Part shown: one piece after another, positions 1 to 6,256 of the stretch | How the letters are laid out: each line of letters starts with the position of its first letter | Position numbering within the stretch: the stretch's first letter is position 1 | Source: Rikenellaceae bacterium | Lineage (GTDB): Bacteria; Bacteroidota; Bacteroidia; Bacteroidales; UBA932 | Length of the DNA: 11,812 nt | Assembly: GCA_900769905.1 (NCBI GenBank) | Contig: CAAGIL010000007.1 | Location: forward strand, 1 to 11,812 | Direction: 5' to 3' | Translations under genes and position numbers: made by a program | Notes under the pieces: model-generated | Seen by the model: the letters and a program-made list of their open reading frames with translations, nothing else | Told to the model about the DNA's origin: nothing | The model's database searches: none

Positions 1-5
1 TATAA

Positions 6-28
6 TACTATCGGTTTTTAAGACAGGT
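6..28 (+). repeat. IS left terminal inverted repeat
   Basis: The stretch TACTATCGG followed by TTTTTAAGACAGGT matches the reverse complement of 1202–1223 at 19 of 22 aligned positions with a single one-base gap. This is the left end of the IS3-family element. The inner ACAGGT core is identical at both ends. Confidence 0.8.
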
Positions 29-46
29 GCTTAAGTTAAAAAGCAA

Positions 47-54
47 TAACTTTG
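47..54 (+). promoter_or_regulatory. Bacteroidota -7-type promoter box before orfA
   Basis: TAACTTTG fits the Bacteroidota -7 consensus TAnnTTTG exactly. It ends only 4 bases before the orfA ATG, so transcription would start at or almost at the start codon and give a leaderless message. I see no TTTG at the expected -33 position; that sequence lies in the inverted repeat. The match could be chance. Confidence 0.35.
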
Positions 55-58
55 CACC

Positions 59-367
59 ATGAAGCAAACAAGAAAAAAGTACGACGCCAAGTTTAAGGCA
101 AAAGTGGCCATTGAGGCCCTGAAGGAGCGCGAGACTCTCAATGAGCTTGCAACAAAGTATGAAGTGTCACCAGTGATGATAAGCCGGTGGAAGAAAGAGT
201 TTATCGAGAACTCAGCTGCTGCATTTGAGACTCCCAAGGTTGACGATGCTGCACTTGAAAAGCAAAAGGACAGATACCTCCGCAAAATAGGAGACTTGGA
301 GATGCAGCTGGATTTTGCCAAGCGGGTATCCAGACAATTGGGGATAGAGATACCCGCAGACGACTGA
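59..367 (+). CDS. IS3-family transposase OrfA (helix-turn-helix subunit)
   Basis: A 102-residue protein with the typical OrfA organisation. A basic N-terminal helix-turn-helix of the HTH_Tnp_1 kind (about residues 5–50; note KFKAKVAIEAL, then LATKYEVSP and ISRWKKEF) should bind the terminal inverted repeats. It is followed by a charged helical segment (about 65–95), probably the leucine-zipper-like multimerisation helix. The start ATG at 59 is the family-typical start just inside the left repeat. The stop TGA is at 365–367. The orfB frame (-1) is open from 259, so the two frames overlap by about 109 bases, which is the arrangement used for programmed -1 frameshifting to an OrfAB fusion. Confidence 0.93.
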   Translation: MKQTRKKYDAKFKAKVAIEALKERETLNELATKYEVSPVMISRWKKEFIENSAAAFETPKVDDAALEKQKDRYLRKIGDLEMQLDFAKRVSRQLGIEIPADD

Positions 368-417
368 TATCCCCGGAAAGCAAGGTCAGCATAAAGAAGC
401 AATGCAAGATTCTTGGT

Positions 418-1185
418 TTGAGCCGAACGGCCCATTACTACAAGCCTAAAGGCGAGAGTCAAGAGAACCTTCAGATCATGAAGAAGATTGACAAGGAACA
501 TACTGAACATCCGGCAAAAGGCGTTATTGGGATGACTGATTTTCTGCTTGAGAATAGTTTCAAGGTTGGATTGCGCCGTGTTCGTCGCCTAATGCGTAAG
601 ATGGGCATAGATGCGGTATATCGCAAAAAATCATTGAGCAAGCTCGGTCAGGCAGTGTATATAAGACCCTATTTGCTTAGAGGGCTTAATATTGACCATC
701 GGAACCAGGTGTGGAGTATTGACATCACTTATATCCCGATGAAAAAAGGATTTATGTATCTGACGGCCATCATTGACGTTTACAGCCGATTTATTGTAGG
801 CTGGAGTCTGCATAATACCTTGGATGCTTCAAATTGCATAGAAGTCCTCAAAGGGGCGGTTTCCAGATATGGCTCGCCCGAAATTCTGAACTCCGACCAA
901 GGTTGCCAGTTCACGAGCAAAGAATGGGCTGACGCCTGCGCTTTATACCCTGAAATGAAGATCAGCATGGACGGCCGAGGCCGTGCCAAAGACAACATTT
1001 GGATTGAAAGATTTTGGAAAACGATAAAATACGAGTACATTTACATCCAGCCGGAGGAAAACGGCGCGGACCTGTTCTTTGGAATCAAGAGATTCATTGA
1101 CGACTATAACTATCACCGTCGTCACCAAGGAATCAACCGTACAGTACCAAGCAAACTCTACATTCGTCAGGTTGCTTGGTCTTAA
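418..1185 (+). CDS. IS3-family transposase OrfB (DDE integrase domain)
   Basis: The catalytic subunit of the element, with an rve-type integrase core. The DDE residues are visible: D102 in the SIDITYI strand, D160 in LNSDQGCQF, and E197 in IWIERFW, followed by the family-typical K at 201. The spacing D160–E197 is 36 residues, one more than the usual 35. Residues 11–75 form the HTH_21-like N-terminal part. No good ATG exists; the coordinates begin at a TTG, but the frame is open back to 259 and conserved OrfB-like sequence (a LISPESK...ILGLSR stretch) lies upstream of 418. The protein is therefore probably made as an OrfAB fusion by -1 frameshifting, and the stated start is nominal. The right inverted repeat follows 16 bases after the stop. 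Confidence 0.92.
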   Translation: MSRTAHYYKPKGESQENLQIMKKIDKEHTEHPAKGVIGMTDFLLENSFKVGLRRVRRLMRKMGIDAVYRKKSLSKLGQAVYIRPYLLRGLNIDHRNQVWSIDITYIPMKKGFMYLTAIIDVYSRFIVGWSLHNTLDASNCIEVLKGAVSRYGSPEILNSDQGCQFTSKEWADACALYPEMKISMDGRGRAKDNIWIERFWKTIKYEYIYIQPEENGADLFFGIKRFIDDYNYHRRHQGINRTVPSKLYIRQVAWS

Positions 1186-2115
1186 CTAAGAATTGATACG
1201 TACCTGTTTAAATAACGGTAGTAGCATAACGGCAAGACTACCCCGATATGTGAAGCCGGTAAACTTTTCCGTCTCGACATCGAAGAGGCCATAGGTAAGA
1301 TATGCACCTTCAGGGAGTCCCAGCATGATTGTATCGTTGTCAAGGCAAAGCATATCGAGGCTGTAACCATTAGAATAAAGGGATTTTCCGTAAATAAATG
1401 CAGGGCAAACATATACCTCACCGATTTCGTCAAATTCAGCGGCAAAGATGTAATTGTCGAGTCCGAGAGGGAAGGACATCATTGTAGCGTTGTCATACTC
1501 AGGTTCACGCCATCCTTCACCGATGATAGGCCAGATATCGTTATCGTCAGTTGACACGATGCCGAGCATTCCGGTGAATCCAACATAAGGAGAGGCAACC
1601 ATGAATGCCCACTGCTCAGCGTACTCTGCGCCATTCCTTGTTCCGGTCACGTCATATACTCCCGCAACATCATTAAGCTGAGGATAAGCATAGAGAGTCA
1701 CATTGCTGACAGAGCCGGTCTTGCCGCCATTGGATACGGTCTCAATGGTGAATTCCGCAAAAAGCTCTTCAAGCTTATTGTTGATCACGCGGACGATGAG
1801 GCTAGGGGTGTCCTCGGCAGACTCGATAACCACGTCCCTGTTGACGAGACGATAGTCAACATTGCGCTCGCTGTACTCATATTCACTGTCTTCAGCAGCG
1901 GCAACATCTGTCACGCGTATGGTCAGAGGATAGGTGATGTTGGATCCGGTCACAGTGAGCGGAATCTCGAAGTTAGGACCATCCTCGATGTAGGCAAGCA
2001 CGGTATCAGAGCCGAAGCTGACAACTGCATCCGTAACCGGGGTGTTGTTCTTGTTGCAGGATGCAGCAAGTACCAGGGCTGCTCCGCACAAAACGATAGT
2101 TTTCAATGCTTTCAT
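1186..2115 (-). CDS. Surface lipoprotein A, 3' end replaced by the IS
   Basis: A 309-residue reading frame for an exported lipoprotein. Residues 1–20 are a lipoprotein signal with lipobox ending in C20, followed by NKNNTP. Residues about 30–140 are strand-rich and look like a Calx-beta or Ig-like domain; the rest is a second beta-rich domain containing AGVYDVTGT near residue 151. It is a paralogue of lipoprotein B (6257–7156): both have CNK, TP..DA.V.F.S, then IPLT..G....YP and VDY in the same order. Native sequence ends at about V296; residues 297–309 (MLLPLFKQ and onward) are encoded by the IS right end, and the true 3' end lies beyond the left edge of the window. Since lipoprotein B is 299 residues, little may have been lost, and a chimeric protein could still be made. 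It starts 24 bases after the protease stop, so it is the last gene of the cluster. The ligand is unknown. Confidence 0.8.
   Translation of the reverse strand: MKALKTIVLCGAALVLAASCNKNNTPVTDAVVSFGSDTVLAYIEDGPNFEIPLTVTGSNITYPLTIRVTDVAAAEDSEYEYSERNVDYRLVNRDVVIESAEDTPSLIVRVINNKLEELFAEFTIETVSNGGKTGSVSNVTLYAYPQLNDVAGVYDVTGTRNGAEYAEQWAFMVASPYVGFTGMLGIVSTDDNDIWPIIGEGWREPEYDNATMMSFPLGLDNYIFAAEFDEIGEVYVCPAFIYGKSLYSNGYSLDMLCLDNDTIMLGLPEGAYLTYGLFDVETEKFTGFTYRGSLAVMLLPLFKQVRINS
1202..1226 (-). repeat. IS right terminal inverted repeat
   Basis: Read on the minus strand it starts TGCTACTACCG and runs to ACAGGT, pairing with the left repeat at 6–28. It has an extra CTA compared with the left end, so the two repeats are imperfect. 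It begins 16 bases after the orfB stop codon. Confidence 0.78.
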
Positions 2116-2139
2116 AACACTACTTATTTGTTTTTAATA

Positions 2140-4557
2140 TTAATACTTGGTAATTCGCTGGCTGAAGACGTTCTTGCCGTCGTCAACCGTGACGGTATAT
2201 ATTCCAGCTCCCAGTGCCCGCACGTCTATGCCTGCCGGCTCAAAAGGAGTTGACTTGATTTTTACTGAAATGACTTTCTTGCCATTGGCTGCCTGTAGAG
2301 TCACATTACCCTCGAATTCGGATGAACCCCTGATATACAGCACATCGCTGACAGGATTGGGAAAAATGTCAAAGTTCCTTGACTTGCCGTCTCTGACAAG
2401 TATTGACAGGGTACCTGAGATACTTGCACCAAAGGCATCCTGAGCCTTTATCTGGACCTCCGCCGTGCCATAATTGCTGGCGTTGAATGTTACCTGATCC
2501 TGCACAATCTTGAAACTGCCAAGATCACATTCGGAAATCTCGTAGCTCAGGCTTCCTCCGTCAGGATCAAGGAAATAGTTGTTCAGATTGATCCTGGTGG
2601 AGCCGTTAAGCTCGTCGATTGCAATGCCGTTCAAAGTGCGCAGCAGTATAGGTGCCTGATTGGCCGGAACCGTGACACTAAAGCCAACGGAATGGCTCTC
2701 GTCAGGCTCCTGCTCGCAGGTGACGCTAAGGGTAAAGCTGTAATTGTGGTCTTCGTCATACTTGCCCTGGGCGACTTCGGTTCCGTTAATGGAAATGGCT
2801 ATCTGCTTTGGAGAAGCAATGCTGTAACTGACTCCCGGGACTTTCGGACTGAGCTCTATATTCAGGCTGTGTCCGGTAGGGTTGTTGACATCCACCACCA
2901 GTTCCTTGGTCTGGGAAAGCTTCACATTCATTTTGTCCGGCCCCGCAAGGGTCAGGTCGTGAACCACACTCCTGTTGCCGTCAATAGCATCTGCTGCATT
3001 TACTAGTCCGACGCCCATAGGTAAAGTGTTGTATTCCAGCACCTTGCTGCTTGCTGTCCCCAGGAGGAGCTCCCTCAGACGCTCAACAGTAAAGCCCTCG
3101 CCTCCAAGATTGGCCACGATCAGGGCAGCGACACCGCTGACGTGAGGGCATGCCATCGACGTGCCCTGCATATCGCCGTATTTGTTGCCCGGAAGGGTAC
3201 TGAGCACCTGAAATCCTTTCATCGCGTCTCCACCTGGAGCGATGATGTCGGCCCAGTCTCCATAACTGGAGTAATAGGCGCGCCTGTAATCCGACCCGAC
3301 AGAGGTGACGGCCATTATTTTGTCGTAGTAAGAAGGGTTGCAATAAGGAACGTTGTCGTTACCTGCGGCAAACACGACCAGCCCTCCCTTCATCGGGGAG
3401 TTCGGGAGCTGGTTGCCGTTGTTGTCGCAACCGGCATACTTCACAAAATAGTCGATGGCCTCCTTCAGGGAAGACGGAATGGTAGCATTCTTGATGGCCT
3501 CCAATTCCTCGCCGGTAATCTCTCCGTCATTGTTGAAGTCATAATCGTAGCCCCAACTGTTCTGGGAGATGACGGCACCGTGGTCGCAGCTCCATTTGAT
3601 GGCACGAGGGGTATCAGCCCCTTTGCCTTCCTGGCTTGCACGTTTGGAGAATATCTGGCAGCTCATTATCTTCACGCCTGGGATTCCTGCCGCAGCATTG
3701 CCGCCTGCGACACCGCACACGCCTTTGCCGTTGTTGTTGACCGCAGCAATGGTGCCTCCCACGTGGGTGCCGTGGTTGTCAGGGTCAATGGTCTCTCCAT
3801 AAATGAAATCGTAGCCGTGTATGCCACCGTCACCTGTCCACATGTTGTCGGCAAGGTCTTCGTGGGTATAGTCAATGCCACCGTCCACGACTCCGACTAT
3901 GACATCGGATGCACCCGGGGAATAGGACTCCCATACCGGCAATACATTGATGTCGCAGCCGGCGACAGAGCCGCTGCGGGATCCGTCGTTATAGTAATGC
4001 CACTGCTTGCTGAGGAGGGGGTCATTGAATGGGTAATTCACCCTGCGCCCAACATCCTGCCGGGCGGAGGCAGGCTCCACTTCCGTAACAGTATATGGCT
4101 CCTGCACTACTTTCCTGTCAAATTCCACGCACTCCACTTCCAGTGAATTTGCAAACAGGTACTCCGCATCCGCAAGCGACACTCCTTCCGGAAGCTGCAC
4201 CTTATACCATCTGTGCAGACCTTCAGCGCGTGTGCGAGGCTCGAATTCGCCCGCGTGAGGGAACAAGCGCTCCATGTGCTTAGGTTTTATGAGCTTCAGG
4301 GGATTGGAGGAAGACTTGGTTGCTTCGCATATCCTTATCACGTCAGCATCAAGACTTTCAATTTCATCAGTACAGCTTTCGCTGAATTTCACCACCAGGA
4401 CATCGGGATAGAGGCTGGCTGCCGGAAAAGACTGCCCGCTTACCTTGGACACAATCACGTCATCGGCAAGTGTTTCCTGAATCTCAGGAATGGTATCTAT
4501 GTTCGTGCAGGCAAACAGAAGCGCTGCCGCAGCGGACAAATACAGTAATCTCTTCAT
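2140..4557 (-). CDS. Subtilisin-like S8 serine protease with T9SS sorting domain
   Basis: An 805-residue secreted peptidase. Layout: a lipoprotein-type signal with lipobox LFAC (C17); a propeptide-like region (about 45–160); the S8 catalytic domain (about 200–525) with D225 (VVDGGIDY), H262 (NHGTHVGG), oxyanion N400 (AAGND) and nucleophile S467 (GTSMACPH); an Ig-like segment (about 530–630); a cadherin-like beta domain (about 633–722, opening NQAPIL); and a type A T9SS C-terminal domain (about 729–805) with FPNPVSD and a GIYTVTV strand. All catalytic residues are present. A canonical EF-hand calcium loop, D340 to E351 (DFNNDGEITGEE), is inserted in the catalytic domain after NSWG. The ATG lies 2 bases after the PorV-like stop, so translational coupling is likely. 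Probable role: cleaving extracellular protein at the cell surface. The combination of a lipobox with a T9SS domain is unusual. Confidence 0.95.
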   Translation of the reverse strand: MKRLLYLSAAAALLFACTNIDTIPEIQETLADDVIVSKVSGQSFPAASLYPDVLVVKFSESCTDEIESLDADVIRICEATKSSSNPLKLIKPKHMERLFPHAGEFEPRTRAEGLHRWYKVQLPEGVSLADAEYLFANSLEVECVEFDRKVVQEPYTVTEVEPASARQDVGRRVNYPFNDPLLSKQWHYYNDGSRSGSVAGCDINVLPVWESYSPGASDVIVGVVDGGIDYTHEDLADNMWTGDGGIHGYDFIYGETIDPDNHGTHVGGTIAAVNNNGKGVCGVAGGNAAAGIPGVKIMSCQIFSKRASQEGKGADTPRAIKWSCDHGAVISQNSWGYDYDFNNDGEITGEELEAIKNATIPSSLKEAIDYFVKYAGCDNNGNQLPNSPMKGGLVVFAAGNDNVPYCNPSYYDKIMAVTSVGSDYRRAYYSSYGDWADIIAPGGDAMKGFQVLSTLPGNKYGDMQGTSMACPHVSGVAALIVANLGGEGFTVERLRELLLGTASSKVLEYNTLPMGVGLVNAADAIDGNRSVVHDLTLAGPDKMNVKLSQTKELVVDVNNPTGHSLNIELSPKVPGVSYSIASPKQIAISINGTEVAQGKYDEDHNYSFTLSVTCEQEPDESHSVGFSVTVPANQAPILLRTLNGIAIDELNGSTRINLNNYFLDPDGGSLSYEISECDLGSFKIVQDQVTFNASNYGTAEVQIKAQDAFGASISGTLSILVRDGKSRNFDIFPNPVSDVLYIRGSSEFEGNVTLQAANGKKVISVKIKSTPFEPAGIDVRALGAGIYTVTVDDGKNVFSQRITKY

Positions 4558-4559
4558 TG

Positions 4560-5474
4560 TCAGAAACTGTAACTGAGGTTGAACATCAATGCGCTGTCGG
4601 AAGGGAAGAGGACGTATGCTGCGCCCAGTTCTATGCCGAACACGCTGAGACCGGCACCAAAACCGGCGAAGGAAGGAAGCTTATCGCTCAAAGCGAGCCT
4701 GTACCCGCCTGCAAGCCAGAACAGGGAATTGAAGGCGTACCTCAATCCGGCCGACACGCTCATTGCGCTGTCCGGGAGGCACATGGCAGCAGCGGCAGTG
4801 ATGTCAAGGCTGTGTTTGGCATTGGCACCAAGCCGGTAGCCGGCTGCAAGATCAAGCCTGGACGGCAGGCTATAGCGGGATGAACCTCCGAAGTCGAGTT
4901 TGCTGCCCAAATTCGACAGGTTCAGCCCTGCGCGGAAAGCTTTGAGGCGGTAGAGCACTCCGAAGTCAGCCGCAAAGGCAGTGCCTGCCTTCGGCGCTCC
5001 GACCTCGGAGCGCAGCCAGCGCAGGTTGACCCCTGCGCTGAGGCCGCCAACTATCCTATAGGACAAGCCGGCTGAAACGCTCATGTCATTCGGGGTGAGG
5101 CTTCCGGTGTATACACCTTCCGGGTTGCTGATTTCTACTGGTTTGTATGTGAAGTAGTTGACGTCAACAGCCACGCCCAGGCGCTTCCCGAGTCTGGAAG
5201 TTGCGGCGAGGGACATAGCTGAAGCAGCCGTTGAATTCGGCATCCAAAGTCCGTATGATGCACCCACCGCAAAACGTTTTTCAGAAACGGAGGAGGAGGC
5301 CGCATTGTTTCTCAGCAGGAAGGCACCGTCGGTCGCGACCGTGGCTGAACTGCCCGCTGTGGAAAGCGCCTTCACATCAGCATTCACATCGAGGAACAAA
5401 GCGGAAACGCTCTGGGCCCGAAGCACAGATACTGCGGAAAGCAGACATACGGATATAGCAAGAATCTTTTTCAC
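4560..5474 (-). CDS. PorV/PorQ-family outer-membrane barrel protein
   Basis: A 304-residue protein with a signal peptide (cleavage after about A20, before QSVSALF). The mature N terminus has the family signature: a stretch like ADVKALSTAG, then ATVATDGAFL, then NNAA in place of the usual NPA. After that come alternating amphipathic beta strands (for example FAVGASYGLWM, VAVDVNYFTY, GLSAGVNLRWL) and a C-terminal phenylalanine (LSYSF), as expected for an outer-membrane barrel. PorV proteins carry T9SS cargo by binding its C-terminal domain and deliver it to the attachment complex; PorQ-type relatives also belong to this family. This one is shorter than classical PorV (about 390 residues). The start codon is GTG, one base after the upstream stop, and the next gene is a T9SS cargo protease, which suggests a dedicated shuttle. 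A fatty-acid-transporter-like barrel is the alternative reading. Confidence 0.82.
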   Translation of the reverse strand: MKKILAISVCLLSAVSVLRAQSVSALFLDVNADVKALSTAGSSATVATDGAFLLRNNAASSSVSEKRFAVGASYGLWMPNSTAASAMSLAATSRLGKRLGVAVDVNYFTYKPVEISNPEGVYTGSLTPNDMSVSAGLSYRIVGGLSAGVNLRWLRSEVGAPKAGTAFAADFGVLYRLKAFRAGLNLSNLGSKLDFGGSSRYSLPSRLDLAAGYRLGANAKHSLDITAAAAMCLPDSAMSVSAGLRYAFNSLFWLAGGYRLALSDKLPSFAGFGAGLSVFGIELGAAYVLFPSDSALMFNLSYSF

Positions 5475-5475
5475 T

Positions 5476-6180
5476 TTAATGTTGATTCAATTCGTGGAGA
5501 CAGTAATCATACAGGTACAGGACATCCTCCTTCCTGGCAAGCTTCAATTTCCTGAGCTTGATTATGGAGTTGATCTTGTCCTTGAGAACAGGAAAAGCGG
5601 CAACAAACGATGCTTTCTTTGCTTGAACCACGGACCCGTCAGGCATCACGAGGTAGTAATCGTAACTGACAAGGTAGTCCACGGAAACGAGGTAGCCATA
5701 GCTGTGGCTGTCCGTACTGCTGTGGTCGTCATTGCTTGCCACTCTCGCACTGGAACTGGCCGGAATTGCCCCGTAACCGCCGTCCATTTTCGGTTCGCTC
5801 AACTTCAGACGTTTGCGTTCTCCAAGGGAGCAGGACTCTGATTCCCTGAGGAGATTGAGCACCATGCCGTCCCTTCTGACGAACTTGTTGTCCGGAGTGA
5901 GTATGCAATCGACATTGTCAATGCTTCTGAGCTTCAGGGTATCCTTCCCGGCGAGGAAGCGCACGGAGTTGTCAAAGGCGCAGACATTCAGTGTCGATAC
6001 GGTCACCGAGGCGTCCTTGTAATACACGTGACCTTCCACGAACTCGGGGAGAGAATACACTATGGAAGTCTCCAGTTTGGACAGAAGGTTATCGCGGGAG
6101 TAGGCCTCTACGGAGCCTTTCTGCGCAAAGAGCCCTGAAGATATTCCAAGCAGAACGAGAGACAATAGCGCTTTTCTCAT
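5476..6180 (-). CDS. Secreted protein of unknown function (234 residues)
   Basis: Residues 1–19 form a clear signal peptide ending LFA before QKGS, with no lipobox, so the product is probably periplasmic or outer-membrane associated. Residues about 45–110 are strand-rich with an FVEGHVYYKDASV segment, a VRFLAG turn and a TPDNKFVRRDG stretch. This resembles an uncharacterised Bacteroidota family with repeated 'extra-cytoplasmic beta strand plus charged turn' units, but I recognise it from pattern only. Residues 140–160 are Ser/Asp/His-rich and likely a flexible linker. The C-terminal part (about 165–234) has a tyrosine-rich strand region and a basic helix (IIKLRKLKLARKEDV). It is encoded one base upstream of the PorV-like gene and 76 bases after lipoprotein B, so it opens the distal part of the cluster. 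A role alongside the PorV-like barrel and protease is inferred from gene order only. Confidence 0.75.
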   Translation of the reverse strand: MRKALLSLVLLGISSGLFAQKGSVEAYSRDNLLSKLETSIVYSLPEFVEGHVYYKDASVTVSTLNVCAFDNSVRFLAGKDTLKLRSIDNVDCILTPDNKFVRRDGMVLNLLRESESCSLGERKRLKLSEPKMDGGYGAIPASSSARVASNDDHSSTDSHSYGYLVSVDYLVSYDYYLVMPDGSVVQAKKASFVAAFPVLKDKINSIIKLRKLKLARKEDVLYLYDYCLHELNQH

Positions 6181-6197
6181 AACACTGCTGTTTATTC

Positions 6198-6233
6198 AAA
6201 AGGGTGACCTGACAGATATCGAGGCCACCCTCT
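6198..6233 (-). terminator. Terminator-like hairpin after lipoprotein B
   Basis: On the minus strand, AGAGGGTGGCC (6233–6223) pairs with GGTCACCCTTTT (6209–6198) around a 13-base loop. The GC-rich core of 8 pairs includes one G·T wobble, and the outer A/G bases pair with the T run. The wobble becomes an A/C mismatch on the + strand, so the structure favours the minus-strand transcript. It lies 23 bases after the lipoprotein B stop, in the only sizeable gap of the cluster. The T run is short (4) and partly paired, so partial termination or an mRNA-stabilising role is as likely as full termination. Confidence 0.5.
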
Positions 6234-6256
6234 AGATTATACAGATTCAGTACTGA

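Larger units (their letters stand above)
6..1226 (+). mobile_element. IS3-family insertion sequence, complete
   Basis: An element of about 1.22 kb with two overlapping-frame transposase genes, a helix-turn-helix OrfA and a DDE OrfB, between imperfect terminal inverted repeats (left about 6–28, right about 1202–1226). The right end finishes in CA as IS3 elements usually do; the left end begins TA rather than the usual TG, so the exact outer boundary is uncertain by a few bases. The bases just outside share ATAA (2–5 and 1226–1229, or TAA at 3–5 and 1227–1229), which fits the 3–4 bp target duplication of this family. The element lies inside the 3' end of the minus-strand lipoprotein gene that otherwise ends in this region. 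Both transposase frames are intact with catalytic residues present, so the copy may be active or recently active. Confidence 0.87.

Noticed and set aside
1..6. TATAAT at the very start, looking like a sigma-70 -10 box
   Set aside because: Bacteroidota promoters use TAnnTTTG/TTTG instead, and these bases belong to the insertion flank and the IS end.
2135..2144. Palindrome TTAATATTAA between the protease and lipoprotein A
   Set aside because: It is a short AT-only palindrome overlapping the protease stop codon, too weak for a terminator or operator call.
3142..4146. A 334-residue plus-strand open frame opposite the protease
   Set aside because: It is antisense to the most conserved part of the S8 catalytic domain and has no domain, signal or start context of its own. 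It is a codon-bias shadow of the real gene.
5158..5841. A 227-residue plus-strand open frame spanning the unknown gene and PorV-like gene
   Set aside because: It runs antisense across two well-supported genes with signal peptides and shows no recognisable protein features.
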